Assembly: GCF_018861905.1 (NCBI RefSeq)
Contig: NZ_JAHLDU010000005.1
Span: 62,001 to 126,000, forward strand
Reading direction: 5' to 3'
DNA length: 64,000 nt
From: Clostridium sp. DSM 17811
GTDB taxonomy: Bacteria > Bacillota > Clostridia > Clostridiales > Clostridiaceae
In this document: positions 36,131 through 45,522 of the stretch, piece after piece
Numbering within the stretch: the stretch's first letter is position 1
Layout: each line of letters begins with the position of its first letter
The notes under the pieces: generated by a model
What the model was told of the DNA's origin: nothing
The model's input: the letters and a program-made list of their open reading frames with translations, nothing else
Databases searched by the model: none
Translations under genes and position numbers: made by a program

Positions 36131-37162
36131 ATGCAAACGATAAAGCAATTGTTTCAGAAAGAATCAGTAATAAAAATATTATTACTAGCTGGTTTAGTGT
36201 TATTTGTTTATTTAATAAGATCTATATTAAATTTAGTTTTATTAACTTTTATGATTACTTATTTAGTGAATAGTCTACAAATTTCATTAAGCGGGAAAAT
36301 CAATAAAGTTATAAAGGTAAATTCAAATATTATAGTTATAATTATATATATGTTTATGATAATAACGATAGGTCTACTAGCAGTGAAATATATACCATTA
36401 GCTATTTCTCAAAGTTTACATATTTTAAATAAAATTGAATATATTAATTTTCCGAAAAATTCAAAAGGAGTTATGCAGTATTTAGCACCAATAGTTGATC
36501 AAATTAACATAGCAAGTTATGCTAAAGCGAGTATTCAAAGTATTATGACTTTTATAACTGATCTTGGGACAGGGAGTTTGAATTTTTTTATGGCAATTCT
36601 ATTAAGTTTTGTATTTGTATTAGAGAAGGAGAGTATATTAAGTTTTATTTATAAGTTTAAACATAGTAAGGTATCTGTAGTCTATAACTATTTAAGCTAT
36701 TTGGGTAATAACTTTCTAAATTCTTTTGGTAAAGTAATACAGGCTCAAATAATGATAGCCATTTCAAATACAATTTTATCAGTTATAGGACTTACTATAA
36801 TGGGGTTTCCAGCATTATTTGCCATTGCATTTATGATATTTATTTTAAGTCTTATACCTGTGGCAGGTGTGTTTATTTCGTTAGTTCCTTTATGTTTAAT
36901 TGCTTTCAAAATAGGTGGATTAATTAAAGTTATTTTTGTAATTAGTATGATTTTTATAATTCATGCCATTGAGAGTTACATTTTAAACCCCAAGTTTATG
37001 TCTCATACAACTAATTTACCAATGTTTTTTACCTTTGCTATATTATTAGTATCAGAGCATTTTATGGGAATTTGGGGTCTACTCCTTGGAATACCGATAT
37101 TTATGTTTCTGTTAGATTTAAGTGGAGTAGATTTAAGTAAAAAAGGCTCAAAATTAAATTAA
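36131..37162 (+). CDS. AI-2E (UPF0118) family transporter
   Basis: 343 residues with about eight transmembrane helices. The family C-terminal half is visible: IMGFPALFAIAFMIFILSLIPVAG near 220-243 and a final SEHFMGIWGLLLGIPIFM near 312-329. Members export small molecules or ions (for example AI-2 or sodium/proton exchange); the substrate is not predictable. It follows the two-component genes by 64 bp, so it may be their target. Confidence 0.88.
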   Translation: MQTIKQLFQKESVIKILLLAGLVLFVYLIRSILNLVLLTFMITYLVNSLQISLSGKINKVIKVNSNIIVIIIYMFMIITIGLLAVKYIPLAISQSLHILNKIEYINFPKNSKGVMQYLAPIVDQINIASYAKASIQSIMTFITDLGTGSLNFFMAILLSFVFVLEKESILSFIYKFKHSKVSVVYNYLSYLGNNFLNSFGKVIQAQIMIAISNTILSVIGLTIMGFPALFAIAFMIFILSLIPVAGVFISLVPLCLIAFKIGGLIKVIFVISMIFIIHAIESYILNPKFMSHTTNLPMFFTFAILLVSEHFMGIWGLLLGIPIFMFLLDLSGVDLSKKGSKLN

Positions 37163-37169
37163 ACCAGTA

Positions 37170-37205
37170 AAACCCACAACTAATTAATTGGTTGTGGGTT
37201 TTCTT
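37170..37205. terminator. Bidirectional terminator
   Basis: AAACCCACAAC and GTTGTGGGTTT form an 11-bp stem flanked by A-rich and T-rich runs between convergent genes. Confidence 0.85.
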
Positions 37206-37218
37206 ATGTTTTAGTTAT

Positions 37219-38589
37219 TTAATTTTTTAAAGTTAGGATTTGTTTTTTTGAAAACAAAGCACCGATAGCCATTATAATTGCAAATATAATTAGATATGCA
37301 ACAACTGATATTTTATGAGAAAAACAAGCAGCAATTATCATGAATAAACATCCTGCTAATGAAATAATAGGCATTACGAATCTTTTAAACGAGTTCAAAT
37401 CCTTCTCTTTTTTCATCATCATAATAAAAATAGGAATGTATAATGCATAAATAGTAACTATAGGTAATTCTGATGAATCAAAACAAAAGAATCCAAACCA
37501 ACGTTTTGAAGGGTCTGTTAAGTTAGCACCATAAAAGTATACTAACCATATGGCACAAAGAAGTAGGCCTAGTATAGATGAATTTGTTGGCATATTAGTC
37601 TCACTATCTATTTGTTTGAATATTTTTGGTTTTGGTCCAAAGCCCCTTGCTGCTAATGAGTAAATACCACGAGTACATCCAAGCATTAATCCATTTAAAG
37701 TTCCGAGACAAGAAATAATAACAAATACAAATATTAGAGTACCACCTGCAGAGGAAAATATTTTTTGAAATGCCAGTTTAGCTCCAGCTTCTCCGCCATT
37801 CATCATAACTTGATTTGTTACAGCTCCAGCTAAGCCCATATAGTAAAGAATATAAACAACCATAATTATAAAAGTACCTCCAACAAGAGCAAGTGGAAGG
37901 TTTTTCTTTGCATCTTTTAGTTCAGCATTGATACTTGTAGCAATAATCCAACCCTCATATGCAAAGGCTGTTGCAACAACTGCTGTAAATAATGCATTTG
38001 CAGTACTTACTTTTTTCACTACTGTTGTAAAATTAATCATAGTCATACCACTATGAATACCTACGATTGTCCCAATTATAGCCATTAAAATCAGTGGGAT
38101 TAGTTTTATAACAGTTGTGCTAACTAGAAATTTACCAGATAAAACTGGCGATAATGCATTTAAAGCAAAGCTGCCTATCAAATATAGACAGGCAATAGTC
38201 ATACACTCACCACCTGCAATTGAAAATCCCAATAATACACAGGTATACCTAGCTGAAACCCATGCTAAAACTGATGTCAATGTTGGATAGTAAATTAGTG
38301 CCATAAACCAGCCAACATAATACCCATATTTCTCACCCATAGCAGCTTCTGCATAATCTACTATACCGTTTACTTTTTCGTATTTAGTTGCCATTACAGC
38401 GAAGGTATAGGCACAAGAAATCATAATAACACCGCCAATAACCCAAGCCAAAATACCTAGTGTAAGATTACCCCCGGTTGCAGTTAATACTTTTTCTGCC
38501 TTGAAAAAAACGCCACTACCTATAACGATACCGACAACCATGGCTATAGCAGTAATGAGACCGTACTTTTTTTCTAACTTTGTTTCCAT
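37219..38589 (-). CDS. APC-superfamily amino-acid permease
   Basis: 456 residues from METKLEKKYG (minus-strand AAAGGA upstream). Twelve transmembrane helices; the APC helix-1 motif AMVVGIVIGSGVFFKAEKVL lies near 15-34 and FAYEGWIIATSINAELKDAK near 207-226, the LAT/YfnA-like arrangement. It should be a sodium- or proton-coupled amino-acid importer or exchanger; the substrate is unknown. Confidence 0.9.
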   Translation of the reverse strand: METKLEKKYGLITAIAMVVGIVIGSGVFFKAEKVLTATGGNLTLGILAWVIGGVIMISCAYTFAVMATKYEKVNGIVDYAEAAMGEKYGYYVGWFMALIYYPTLTSVLAWVSARYTCVLLGFSIAGGECMTIACLYLIGSFALNALSPVLSGKFLVSTTVIKLIPLILMAIIGTIVGIHSGMTMINFTTVVKKVSTANALFTAVVATAFAYEGWIIATSINAELKDAKKNLPLALVGGTFIIMVVYILYYMGLAGAVTNQVMMNGGEAGAKLAFQKIFSSAGGTLIFVFVIISCLGTLNGLMLGCTRGIYSLAARGFGPKPKIFKQIDSETNMPTNSSILGLLLCAIWLVYFYGANLTDPSKRWFGFFCFDSSELPIVTIYALYIPIFIMMMKKEKDLNSFKRFVMPIISLAGCLFMIIAACFSHKISVVAYLIIFAIIMAIGALFSKKQILTLKN

Positions 38590-38783
38590 GATTAAACAAA
38601 TCCTTTCATAATTCATAATTCATAATTTATAATTTTCAATAAACTCATTATATCATTACACTTTATAGCTTTACAAGGATAAAATCAATAGTAAGTGGTT
38701 TGCTTCGCATGACGCTAGGGCAACTGTGACCTAGAAAAAATATTAAATATAATATGTTTAATTTTCTTATAAAAAAGAACCTC

Positions 38784-38814
38784 TTGACTTAAAGTCAACT
38801 TTAAGTGGTATGCT
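38784..38814 (+). promoter_or_regulatory. MerR-type promoter, CTTAAAG box (site 2)
   Basis: TTGACT 38784-38789, 19-bp spacer, TATGCT 38809-38814. CTTAAAG-TCAA-CTTTAAG lies at 38788-38805. It directly precedes the aldo/keto reductase at 38877. Confidence 0.88.
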
Positions 38815-38876
38815 TGTTGTAAATACCAAGTAATAAATAATGAATGAAGCATCGACTTCTGAAAGGAAAGATTTAA

Positions 38877-39968
38877 ATGGAATATAGAGAATTACCTCAT
38901 GGTGGAGGAAAAGTAAGTACAATAGGAATAGGTGCGGGTAGCTTAAGCGAAGCGTCTCCACAGCAGGTCCGTAAAATAATAGAGTATGGTATGCAGAAGG
39001 GAATCAATCTTATGGATACAGTTATGTATGATTCTAGTGCACAGCCTGCTATTGCAGCTGCACTAGAAGGACATAGGGATAAGATGGTAATGCAGATTCA
39101 CCTTGGCGCCTATTATCCTCATGGACAGTATGTGCGTACACGAGACCTAAAGCAGTTGCAGAAAGGTTTTGAACAGGAACTTAAAAGTTATCACACTGAT
39201 TATGCGGATATAGGTATGATTCATTGTGTGGATGAAATGGAGGATTTAGAAAATATTATACATGGTGGCATTTTGGATTATGCTGTGAAATTGAAACAAA
39301 ATGGTATAATTCGTTATTTGGCAGTTTCTTCCCATTCTCCGAAAGCATGTTTGAAACTTTTAGAAACAGGAAAGATTGATTTATTTATGCTCAGTCTTAA
39401 CGCTGCCTATGATTTTGAGCCAGTTGGTGAAAAATTAACGTTATCAGATACAAGAATGAAACTTTATCAGGAATGTTCTAAGCGTGGTGTTGGAATAACA
39501 GTCATGAAACCTTATGGCGGAGGGCAATTATTGAATGATCGTACTTCTCCACTTGGAAGGAAAATGTCAATATATCAATGTATACAATATGCACTTGATC
39601 GTCCAGCGGTTTTATCTTGTTTGCCAGGAGTGCGTAATCTACAAGATTTAAAAGATGTTCTTAAGTATTATGATTTAGCGCGAAATGAAAAGGACTATTC
39701 ATTTATAGGCACTATGCAACGACAGGATATACAGGGGAGTTGTATTTATTGCAATCATTGCCAACCTTGTCCACAAGAAATTAATATCGGGTCAGTCAAT
39801 AAATATCTTGATTTGGCAAAGGCAGGGGATGAACTAGCAAGAGACCATTATCAGAACTTGAAACATCATGCATCAGATTGTATAGAATGTGGTGTTTGTG
39901 AAAAAAACTGTCCATTTCATGTGGAAGTAAGAAAAAAGATGAAGGAAGCTGTAGAGTTTTTTCAATAA
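38877..39968 (+). CDS. Aldo/keto reductase with C-terminal 4Fe-4S ferredoxin domain
   Basis: 363 residues. The AKR barrel spans about 1-280, with GINLMDTVMYDSS near 42 (Asp47 of the catalytic set), IGMIHCVDEME, and ITVMKPYGGGQLL. Two cysteine clusters follow, CIYCNHCQPCPQEI near 285 and CIECGVCEKNCPFHV near 333, each able to bind a 4Fe-4S centre. Unlike classic NAD(P)H AKRs, it may take electrons from ferredoxin. It is controlled by the MerR-type promoter 60 bp upstream and followed by a terminator, hence monocistronic; a carbonyl-detoxifying role is inferred. Confidence 0.9.
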   Translation: MEYRELPHGGGKVSTIGIGAGSLSEASPQQVRKIIEYGMQKGINLMDTVMYDSSAQPAIAAALEGHRDKMVMQIHLGAYYPHGQYVRTRDLKQLQKGFEQELKSYHTDYADIGMIHCVDEMEDLENIIHGGILDYAVKLKQNGIIRYLAVSSHSPKACLKLLETGKIDLFMLSLNAAYDFEPVGEKLTLSDTRMKLYQECSKRGVGITVMKPYGGGQLLNDRTSPLGRKMSIYQCIQYALDRPAVLSCLPGVRNLQDLKDVLKYYDLARNEKDYSFIGTMQRQDIQGSCIYCNHCQPCPQEINIGSVNKYLDLAKAGDELARDHYQNLKHHASDCIECGVCEKNCPFHVEVRKKMKEAVEFFQ

Positions 39969-39986
39969 TTTAGTTATATATCAGAG

Positions 39987-40012
39987 TGCACCTGGAAATG
40001 GGTGCATTTTTG
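39987..40012 (+). terminator. Terminator of the aldo/keto reductase gene
   Basis: TGCACC and GGTGCA flank a short loop, followed by a T5 run. The rest of 40013-40120 shows no gene. Confidence 0.85.
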
Positions 40013-40121
40013 CTTATTAAAGAATTTATTAAAGCGTTTAGTGAGTACCTTTGACGGTATATATATTGCAGTAACGTATTACTTATTAGTTTTAATAAAT
40101 AAAGTTCATAAGTAAAAGGGC

Positions 40122-40152
40122 TTGACTTGGAGTTCACTCCAAGTGGTAGGAT
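40122..40152 (+). promoter_or_regulatory. MerR-type promoter, CTTGGAG box (site 3)
   Basis: TTGACT 40122-40127, 19-bp spacer, TAGGAT 40147-40152. The perfect inverted repeat CTTGGAG-TTCA-CTCCAAG lies at 40126-40143. The arm sequence differs from the CTTAAAG class, suggesting another MerR paralogue. Confidence 0.82.
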
Positions 40153-40183
40153 ATATATAACATCAAAAAATTCAGAAAAACAC

Positions 40184-40214
40184 TTGACTTGGAGTTCACT
40201 CAAGGTGATACACT
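40184..40214 (+). promoter_or_regulatory. MerR-type promoter, CTTGGAG box (site 4)
   Basis: TTGACT 40184-40189, 19-bp spacer, TACACT 40209-40214. The left arm CTTGGAG is identical to site 3 and the right arm CTCAAGG is imperfect. Downstream, 40218-40298 holds only a 25-codon fragment without function; the next real gene is the nickel importer at 40353. Confidence 0.75.
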
Positions 40215-40352
40215 TTATATTGAAAACAATTACCAAATATTTGAACGATGTTGTAGAAAAGTTTGAAAAGAACAGTATTATTCCTACTAGAAAATAATTA
40301 CTGTTGAATCAAAGAGGTAATCTAAAAAGATGAATGGAGGGGTAATAACTTT

Positions 40353-41333
40353 ATGCATATACCTGATAATTATTTAAGTCCTTCAACTTGTGCTGTTTTT
40401 GGAGTGGTTATGCTGCCTATATGGAGAAGGGCGAGTTTAAAGGTAAAAAATGAAATAACAAGGCAGAAAATGCCTCTTCTTGGAGTAGCAGCGGCCTTTT
40501 CATTTTTAATTATGATGTTTAATATACCTATTCCAGGAGGAACTACAGCCCATGCTATTGGGGGTGCACTTGTTGCAATTTTGCTTGGACCTTATTCTGC
40601 TGTTTTAGCGGTTACTATAGCACTTGTAATTCAAGCATTGTTTTTCGGAGATGGAGGGATTTTAGCACTGGCCGTAAATTGTTTTAATATGGCTTTTATA
40701 ATGCCATTTACAGCATTTTATTTATTCAAACTTACAAAAAAAATATTTAAAAACCGAAAGGGAGAATATATTGGAGCTTTCCTAGGTGGTTATATTTCAG
40801 TTAATGCAGCAGCTTTATTTGCCGCAGTGGAGTTGGGTGTTCAGCCATTACTATTTAAGGATTTTTCAGGACTACCACTATATAGTCCCTATGGACTAGC
40901 TGTATCCATTCCAGCTATGTTAATACCTCATTTATTAGTAATTGGAATTTTGGAAGGAATAATAACAGTTGGAGCTTATAGCTATATAAAAAAGGCATCA
41001 CCAGATGTAATATATAAAGGAAAAGCAAGTAAAATAAATCTTTTATACACTATAATAGGAATTATCATTTTAGCTACTCCTTTAGGACTTTTAGCAAATG
41101 GAACTGCCTGGGGAGAATGGGGATTAGAAGAGATTAAGCATTTTATAGGATTTGTGCCTAAGGGAATGGAGCAAGGATTTAAATTTAATTCACCAATTCC
41201 AGATTATAGTTTTGGATTTTTAAGTAGTTATTTTGGATATATTTTATCAGCATTAGCTGGGGTAATAATAATCTTAATTATTTTTAAGGTTTTAGAGAAA
41301 ATAAATTTGAAGAGAAATATAAAAGGAGATTAA
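40353..41333 (+). CDS. CbiM/NikM-type nickel (cobalt) transporter with fused N component
   Basis: 326 residues. The N-terminus MHIPDNYLSPSTC supplies the metal-binding Met1-His2 pair of NikM/CbiM. The first 230 residues are the seven-helix S-component, with FNIPIPGGTTAHAIGGALVA. A C-terminal extension with an extracytoplasmic segment (GFVPKGMEQGFKFNSPIPDY) and a last helix corresponds to the NikL/CbiN-like part. GGAGGGG precedes the ATG. Nickel is favoured over cobalt because lar genes follow. Confidence 0.88.
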   Translation: MHIPDNYLSPSTCAVFGVVMLPIWRRASLKVKNEITRQKMPLLGVAAAFSFLIMMFNIPIPGGTTAHAIGGALVAILLGPYSAVLAVTIALVIQALFFGDGGILALAVNCFNMAFIMPFTAFYLFKLTKKIFKNRKGEYIGAFLGGYISVNAAALFAAVELGVQPLLFKDFSGLPLYSPYGLAVSIPAMLIPHLLVIGILEGIITVGAYSYIKKASPDVIYKGKASKINLLYTIIGIIILATPLGLLANGTAWGEWGLEEIKHFIGFVPKGMEQGFKFNSPIPDYSFGFLSSYFGYILSALAGVIIILIIFKVLEKINLKRNIKGD

Positions 41334-42122
41334 ATGGTTCCAGAGTGGCTTTCAGAAAAAGATAATTACATTCCAAAGAAAGAAAAAAACTTATACATTG
41401 AAAAAAGTATTTTTTCTTTAATTAAAATAATTTCGATAATCAGGCAAAATAAAAATCAGGATAAATTAATTTATTCAATAAATCCATCCCTAAAGGTTGC
41501 AAGTACAATATTAATAATACTATGTGTATCTATTTCAAGAAGTTTTATATACCTATTAATAATAGATATATATGTGTTAATTAATCTTTTTCTTATAGAA
41601 AAGAAATTAAGTAAAAGGATATTGTTTAAAAGTTTTATTTTTCCTTTAATAACTTTAATAACATTAATACCATCTATGGTTTATGGAAATATATACAATA
41701 GTTTGTTAATTTTCCAAAAAATAATTATAACTATATTGCTTGTGAATATATTATCTCATACTAGTAAATGGAGTGAAATTAGCAAGTCATTAAAATTACT
41801 ATTTATACCAGATATATTTATATGGATTATGGATTTAACCATAAAATATATTGTTCTGCTAGGCGAACATTCTATTAACCTATTACATGCGTTAAAACTT
41901 AGATCAATTGGTATAACTCCTAATAAATATAATTCTCTCACAGGAATTATTGGAAATTTATTCATAAAGTCTTATAAAATGAGTGAAGAAATGTTTCATG
42001 CTATGGAATGTAGAGGTTTCGTAGGAGAATATACTATAAAAGCAAATTTAAAATTAAAGAAAGTAGATTATGTATATTTTATAATAAATATACTTTTACT
42101 TAGTTTGTTTATATTTTTATAA
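41334..42122 (+). CDS. Energy-coupling factor transmembrane protein (CbiQ/NikQ/LarQ type)
   Basis: 262 residues with about five to six transmembrane helices. The ATPase-contact motif EEMFHAMECRGFVGEY near 216-231 resembles the ECF-T Ala-Arg-Gly signature. It starts immediately after the M gene stop. It couples the S-component to the ATPase. Confidence 0.85.
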   Translation: MVPEWLSEKDNYIPKKEKNLYIEKSIFSLIKIISIIRQNKNQDKLIYSINPSLKVASTILIILCVSISRSFIYLLIIDIYVLINLFLIEKKLSKRILFKSFIFPLITLITLIPSMVYGNIYNSLLIFQKIIITILLVNILSHTSKWSEISKSLKLLFIPDIFIWIMDLTIKYIVLLGEHSINLLHALKLRSIGITPNKYNSLTGIIGNLFIKSYKMSEEMFHAMECRGFVGEYTIKANLKLKKVDYVYFIINILLLSLFIFL

Positions 42123-42156
42123 AAAATTATATCTGAAAAATCAAGGAGAATTATTA

Positions 42157-42882
42157 ATGATAAAATTAGAGAATATTTCATTTACATACAAGAATAAAAC
42201 AGCTCTTGATAATGTAAATGTCCATATAAAAGAAGGGGAATCTATAGCTATTATAGGTCCAAATGGAAGCGGGAAGTCAACCGTTTTAAAATTGTTAAAT
42301 GGTATTATTTTTTCAAGTCAAGGCAAATATATGTTTGATAACAATGAAATAAATGAACATACATTAAAGGATACTAAGGTCTTAAAACTATTTCATAAAA
42401 AATTAGGATTTGTATTTCAAAATTCTGATGCTCAACTATTTTGTTCTACTGTCTTTGAAGAACTGGCATTTGGACTTATGCAAATGGAACTACCAGAGGG
42501 AGAAGTAAATAAAAGAGTAAGAGATTGCCTTAATCTACTTAATATAGATAAGTTAAAAGATGAGCATCCGTATAATTTAAGCGGAGGAGAAAAGAAGAGG
42601 GTTGCAATTGCTAGTGTTTTAGCTATGAATCCAGACGTAATAACTTTAGATGAACCAATGAATGGGATAGATCCAAAAGGAAAAAGGTTTTTAAAAGAAT
42701 TACTAATTGATCTAAATAAATGCGGCAAAACTATAATTTGTGCAACACATGATTTTGAATATATAGAAGGCGTTTTTGATAGAGCTATAGTATTTTCAGA
42801 AGATCACAAAATAATAAGAGACGATAAATATGAAAAAATTATAAATGATTCAGATTTCTTAAGAAAATATAACATTATATAA
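42157..42882 (+). CDS. ECF transporter ATPase (CbiO/NikO/LarO type)
   Basis: 241 residues. Walker A GPNGSGKST near 32-40, Q-loop VFQNSDAQLF, signature LSGGEKKRVAIA near 137-148, Walker B VITLDEPMNGID. Powers the metal importer; AAGGAGAA ribosome site. Confidence 0.93.
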   Translation: MIKLENISFTYKNKTALDNVNVHIKEGESIAIIGPNGSGKSTVLKLLNGIIFSSQGKYMFDNNEINEHTLKDTKVLKLFHKKLGFVFQNSDAQLFCSTVFEELAFGLMQMELPEGEVNKRVRDCLNLLNIDKLKDEHPYNLSGGEKKRVAIASVLAMNPDVITLDEPMNGIDPKGKRFLKELLIDLNKCGKTIICATHDFEYIEGVFDRAIVFSEDHKIIRDDKYEKIINDSDFLRKYNII

Positions 42883-42940
42883 TTTTAAACATTGGATAAG
42901 ATAACATCTAAAATTCAAACAGTTAAAAGGGGTGATAAAC

Positions 42941-43801
42941 ATGGAAATTTTATATTACGATTGTTTTTGTGGAATAAGTGGCGATATGAATTTAGCGGCA
43001 CTAATAGATTTAGGAGTTCCTAAAGAATATTTAATAAAAGAACTTTTAAAATTAAATTTAAATACTGAATATGAAATAAAAATTGAAAAATCTGAGAAGC
43101 TTGGCATAATAGGAACTAGGGTAGATGTCATATTAAAAGGTAAATTAGATGATGAGATACATATTTCAGATAAAGATTTACATGGGCATAACCATGAACA
43201 CAATCATCATAATGGCGATGAAGAGCATCATCATGATGAAAATAACCATAGTCATGAACATAATCATAGAAACTTGAAAGGTATAGAAGAAATAATAAAT
43301 TCAAATGATTTAAGTGATAAGGTTAAAAAACTTAGTATAGATATGTTTATGAAGGTTGCAGAGGCAGAAGCAAAGGTCCATGGAAAACCATTATATGAAG
43401 TACATTTTCATGAGGTAGGAGCTATTGATTCAATTGTAGATATCGTAGGAGCAGCTATTTGTTTAGACTATTTAAATGTTGATAAAATTATTGCATCTCC
43501 AGTTCAAGTTGGAGGAGGGTTTGTTAAATGTGCTCATGGGCTTATGCCAGTACCAGCTCCTGCAACAGTAGAAATCTTAAAGAATATTCCTGTAAATTCT
43601 GGAATAGTACAATTTGAAACTACAACTCCAACTGGGGCGGCAATACTGGCAGCAAACGTTGAAGAATTTACTCGAAATGTTGATTTTTCAATTAAGAAGA
43701 TAGCATATGGAATAGGTCATAGAGATTTAGAGATTCCAAATGTTTTAAGAGTATATTTGGGTGAGAAAGAAAGTTGTGAAAAAGTAGGAGAGCAGATATA
43801 A
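42941..43801 (+). CDS. larC1: LarC1: nickel-insertion protein, N-terminal part only
   Basis: 286 residues from ATG 42941. Matches the LarC/DUF111 N-terminal domain: MEILYYDCFCGISGDMNLAA, VHFHEVGAIDSIVDIVGAAI and TTTPTGAAILA. A His-rich stretch near 83-113 fits nickel storage or delivery. In characterised systems LarC1 is joined to LarC2 by a programmed frameshift, and LarC2 carries the CTP site. Here the frame ends after YLGEKESCEKVGEQI, and larE starts 38 bp later with no LarC2 sequence between. LarC2 must be elsewhere or missing. Confidence 0.88.
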   Translation: MEILYYDCFCGISGDMNLAALIDLGVPKEYLIKELLKLNLNTEYEIKIEKSEKLGIIGTRVDVILKGKLDDEIHISDKDLHGHNHEHNHHNGDEEHHHDENNHSHEHNHRNLKGIEEIINSNDLSDKVKKLSIDMFMKVAEAEAKVHGKPLYEVHFHEVGAIDSIVDIVGAAICLDYLNVDKIIASPVQVGGGFVKCAHGLMPVPAPATVEILKNIPVNSGIVQFETTTPTGAAILAANVEEFTRNVDFSIKKIAYGIGHRDLEIPNVLRVYLGEKESCEKVGEQI

Positions 43802-43839
43802 AATAAAATCATGTATTATGGAGAGAGGCGGAAATATAA

Positions 43840-44664
43840 ATGATTAAAAATGAAAAGTATAATGAATTAATAAAATATATTAAAGGTTTAGGAAAAGTAG
43901 TTTTAGCATTTTCAGGAGGAGTAGATAGTACTTTTTTACTTAGAGTAGTTAAAGAAGCTCTTGGGGATAATGCAAAAGCAGTAACAATTATGTCTCCATA
44001 TATTCCAAAGTGGGAAATAGCAGAAGCAAAGGAATTAGCTAAAAAATTAGGAGTTCAGCATGAGATTATTGAAGCTCCAATTATTGATTCAATTAAATTT
44101 AATCCAGAAGATAGGTGTTACCATTGTAAAACTGCAGTGTTTGGTATGATATTAGCTATTGCGAAGGAGCAAGATTATAACTGTGTAATAGATGGAACTA
44201 ACTTTGATGATATAAGTGATTATAGACCAGGTCTTAAAGCATTAAAGGAATTAGAAATAAAAAGCCCACTTTTAGAATGTAAAATAACTAAAGCAGAAAT
44301 AAGAGCTTTTTCCAAAGAATTAGGGCTTAATACTTGGGATAAGCCAGCATACGCTTGTCTTTTAACACGAATACCTTATGGAAATGAATTGAAAGTAGAA
44401 GATTTTGAGAAGATCGAAAATGCAGAAAAATATATGATGAGCATAGGGTTTAGAGCGGTTAGAGTAAGATGTCATGGAGATTTAGCAAGAGTTGAAGTAA
44501 GTAAAAATGACAGAAGCAAATTATTTGACGAAAAACTTTTAGACACTATTTCTCAAAAGATAAAAGAATGTGGATTTAAATATGTAACATTAGACTTGCA
44601 AGGATATAGAGTAGGGAGCTTTAATGAAACTATAATTAAAAATTCATATGAGCAAAATAAATAA
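43840..44664 (+). CDS. larE: LarE sulfur transferase of nickel-pincer cofactor synthesis
   Basis: 274 residues. The PP-loop ATPase motif is SGGVDST (25-31). RCYHCKTAVF lies near 92-101. Cys173 in PAYACLLTRIPYG sits where the sacrificial sulfur-donor cysteine of Lactobacillus LarE lies. It adenylates and thiolates the carboxylates of the pyridinium dicarboxylate made by LarB. GGAGAGAGGCGG-type ribosome site. Confidence 0.9.
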   Translation: MIKNEKYNELIKYIKGLGKVVLAFSGGVDSTFLLRVVKEALGDNAKAVTIMSPYIPKWEIAEAKELAKKLGVQHEIIEAPIIDSIKFNPEDRCYHCKTAVFGMILAIAKEQDYNCVIDGTNFDDISDYRPGLKALKELEIKSPLLECKITKAEIRAFSKELGLNTWDKPAYACLLTRIPYGNELKVEDFEKIENAEKYMMSIGFRAVRVRCHGDLARVEVSKNDRSKLFDEKLLDTISQKIKECGFKYVTLDLQGYRVGSFNETIIKNSYEQNK

Positions 44665-44694
44665 AAAGTAAATAATATTGGGAGGATAAAGCTA

Positions 44695-45441
44695 GTGAAT
44701 AAAGAAGAAATAAAAGTTTTATTGGAAAGTGTTAAAGATAATAAAATAAATGTAGAAGAAGCTCTTGAAAAATTAGAAGATTTACCTTTTAAAGATTTAG
44801 GTTTTGCTAAAATAGATAATCAAAGAGAAATTAGAGTTGGTTATCCGGAAGTAATATATTGTGAAGGAAAAACAGTAGATCAAGTTAGAGATATTGTTAA
44901 ATATATGCTTACAAAAGATAATAATATATTAGGAACTAGAGCTAACGAAGAAATGTATAATGCAGTAAAAGAAATATGCATCGACGCCGAATATAATAAA
45001 CTTGGACGAACAATAACTATTAATAGAAAAAGAGAAACCCTTACAGAGAGTTATATAGCGATTGTTGCAGCAGGTACTTCTGATTTACCTGTTGTAGAAG
45101 AAGCGTTTGAAACTGCTAGAATATTAGGCAATAAAACTATTAAAATAATAGATGTAGGTGTTGCAGGTATACATAGGCTTTTCTCAAGATTAGATGTTAT
45201 TCGCGGAGCTAAAGTCGTTATAGTGATTGCTGGAATGGAAGGAGCTTTAGCTAGCGTTGTGGGAGGACTTGTAGATAAACCTGTAATAGCAGTTCCAACT
45301 AGTGTTGGATATGGAGCTAGCTTTGGAGGTATTGCAGCTTTACTATCAATGTTAAATAGTTGCGCCAGTGGAGTTAGTGTAGTAAATATAGATAATGGAT
45401 TTGGTGCAGCATATACTGCTAGTATAATTAATAAGCTATGA
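44695..45441 (+). CDS. larB: LarB carboxylase/hydrolase of nickel-pincer cofactor synthesis
   Basis: 248 residues. The C-terminal half has the AIR-carboxylase (PurE-like) fold: VAAGTSDLPVVEEAFETA near 122 and VIAGMEGALASVVGGLVDKP near 178-197, then PTSVGYGASFGG. It carboxylates nicotinate adenine dinucleotide and releases AMP, the first step of the pathway. GTG start after GGGAGGATAAA. No larA follows. Confidence 0.92.
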   Translation: MNKEEIKVLLESVKDNKINVEEALEKLEDLPFKDLGFAKIDNQREIRVGYPEVIYCEGKTVDQVRDIVKYMLTKDNNILGTRANEEMYNAVKEICIDAEYNKLGRTITINRKRETLTESYIAIVAAGTSDLPVVEEAFETARILGNKTIKIIDVGVAGIHRLFSRLDVIRGAKVVIVIAGMEGALASVVGGLVDKPVIAVPTSVGYGASFGGIAALLSMLNSCASGVSVVNIDNGFGAAYTASIINKL

Positions 45442-45522
45442 GTTAAATATGACTAATATTGCATTCGCTTATTTGAAGAAGAGGACAAGAATATATAATA
45501 AAAATATTTGGAGGTTGTAAAA

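Noticed and set aside
43795-43840. Programmed frameshift linking LarC1 to LarC2
   Set aside because: No slippery site followed by LarC2-like sequence exists before larE.
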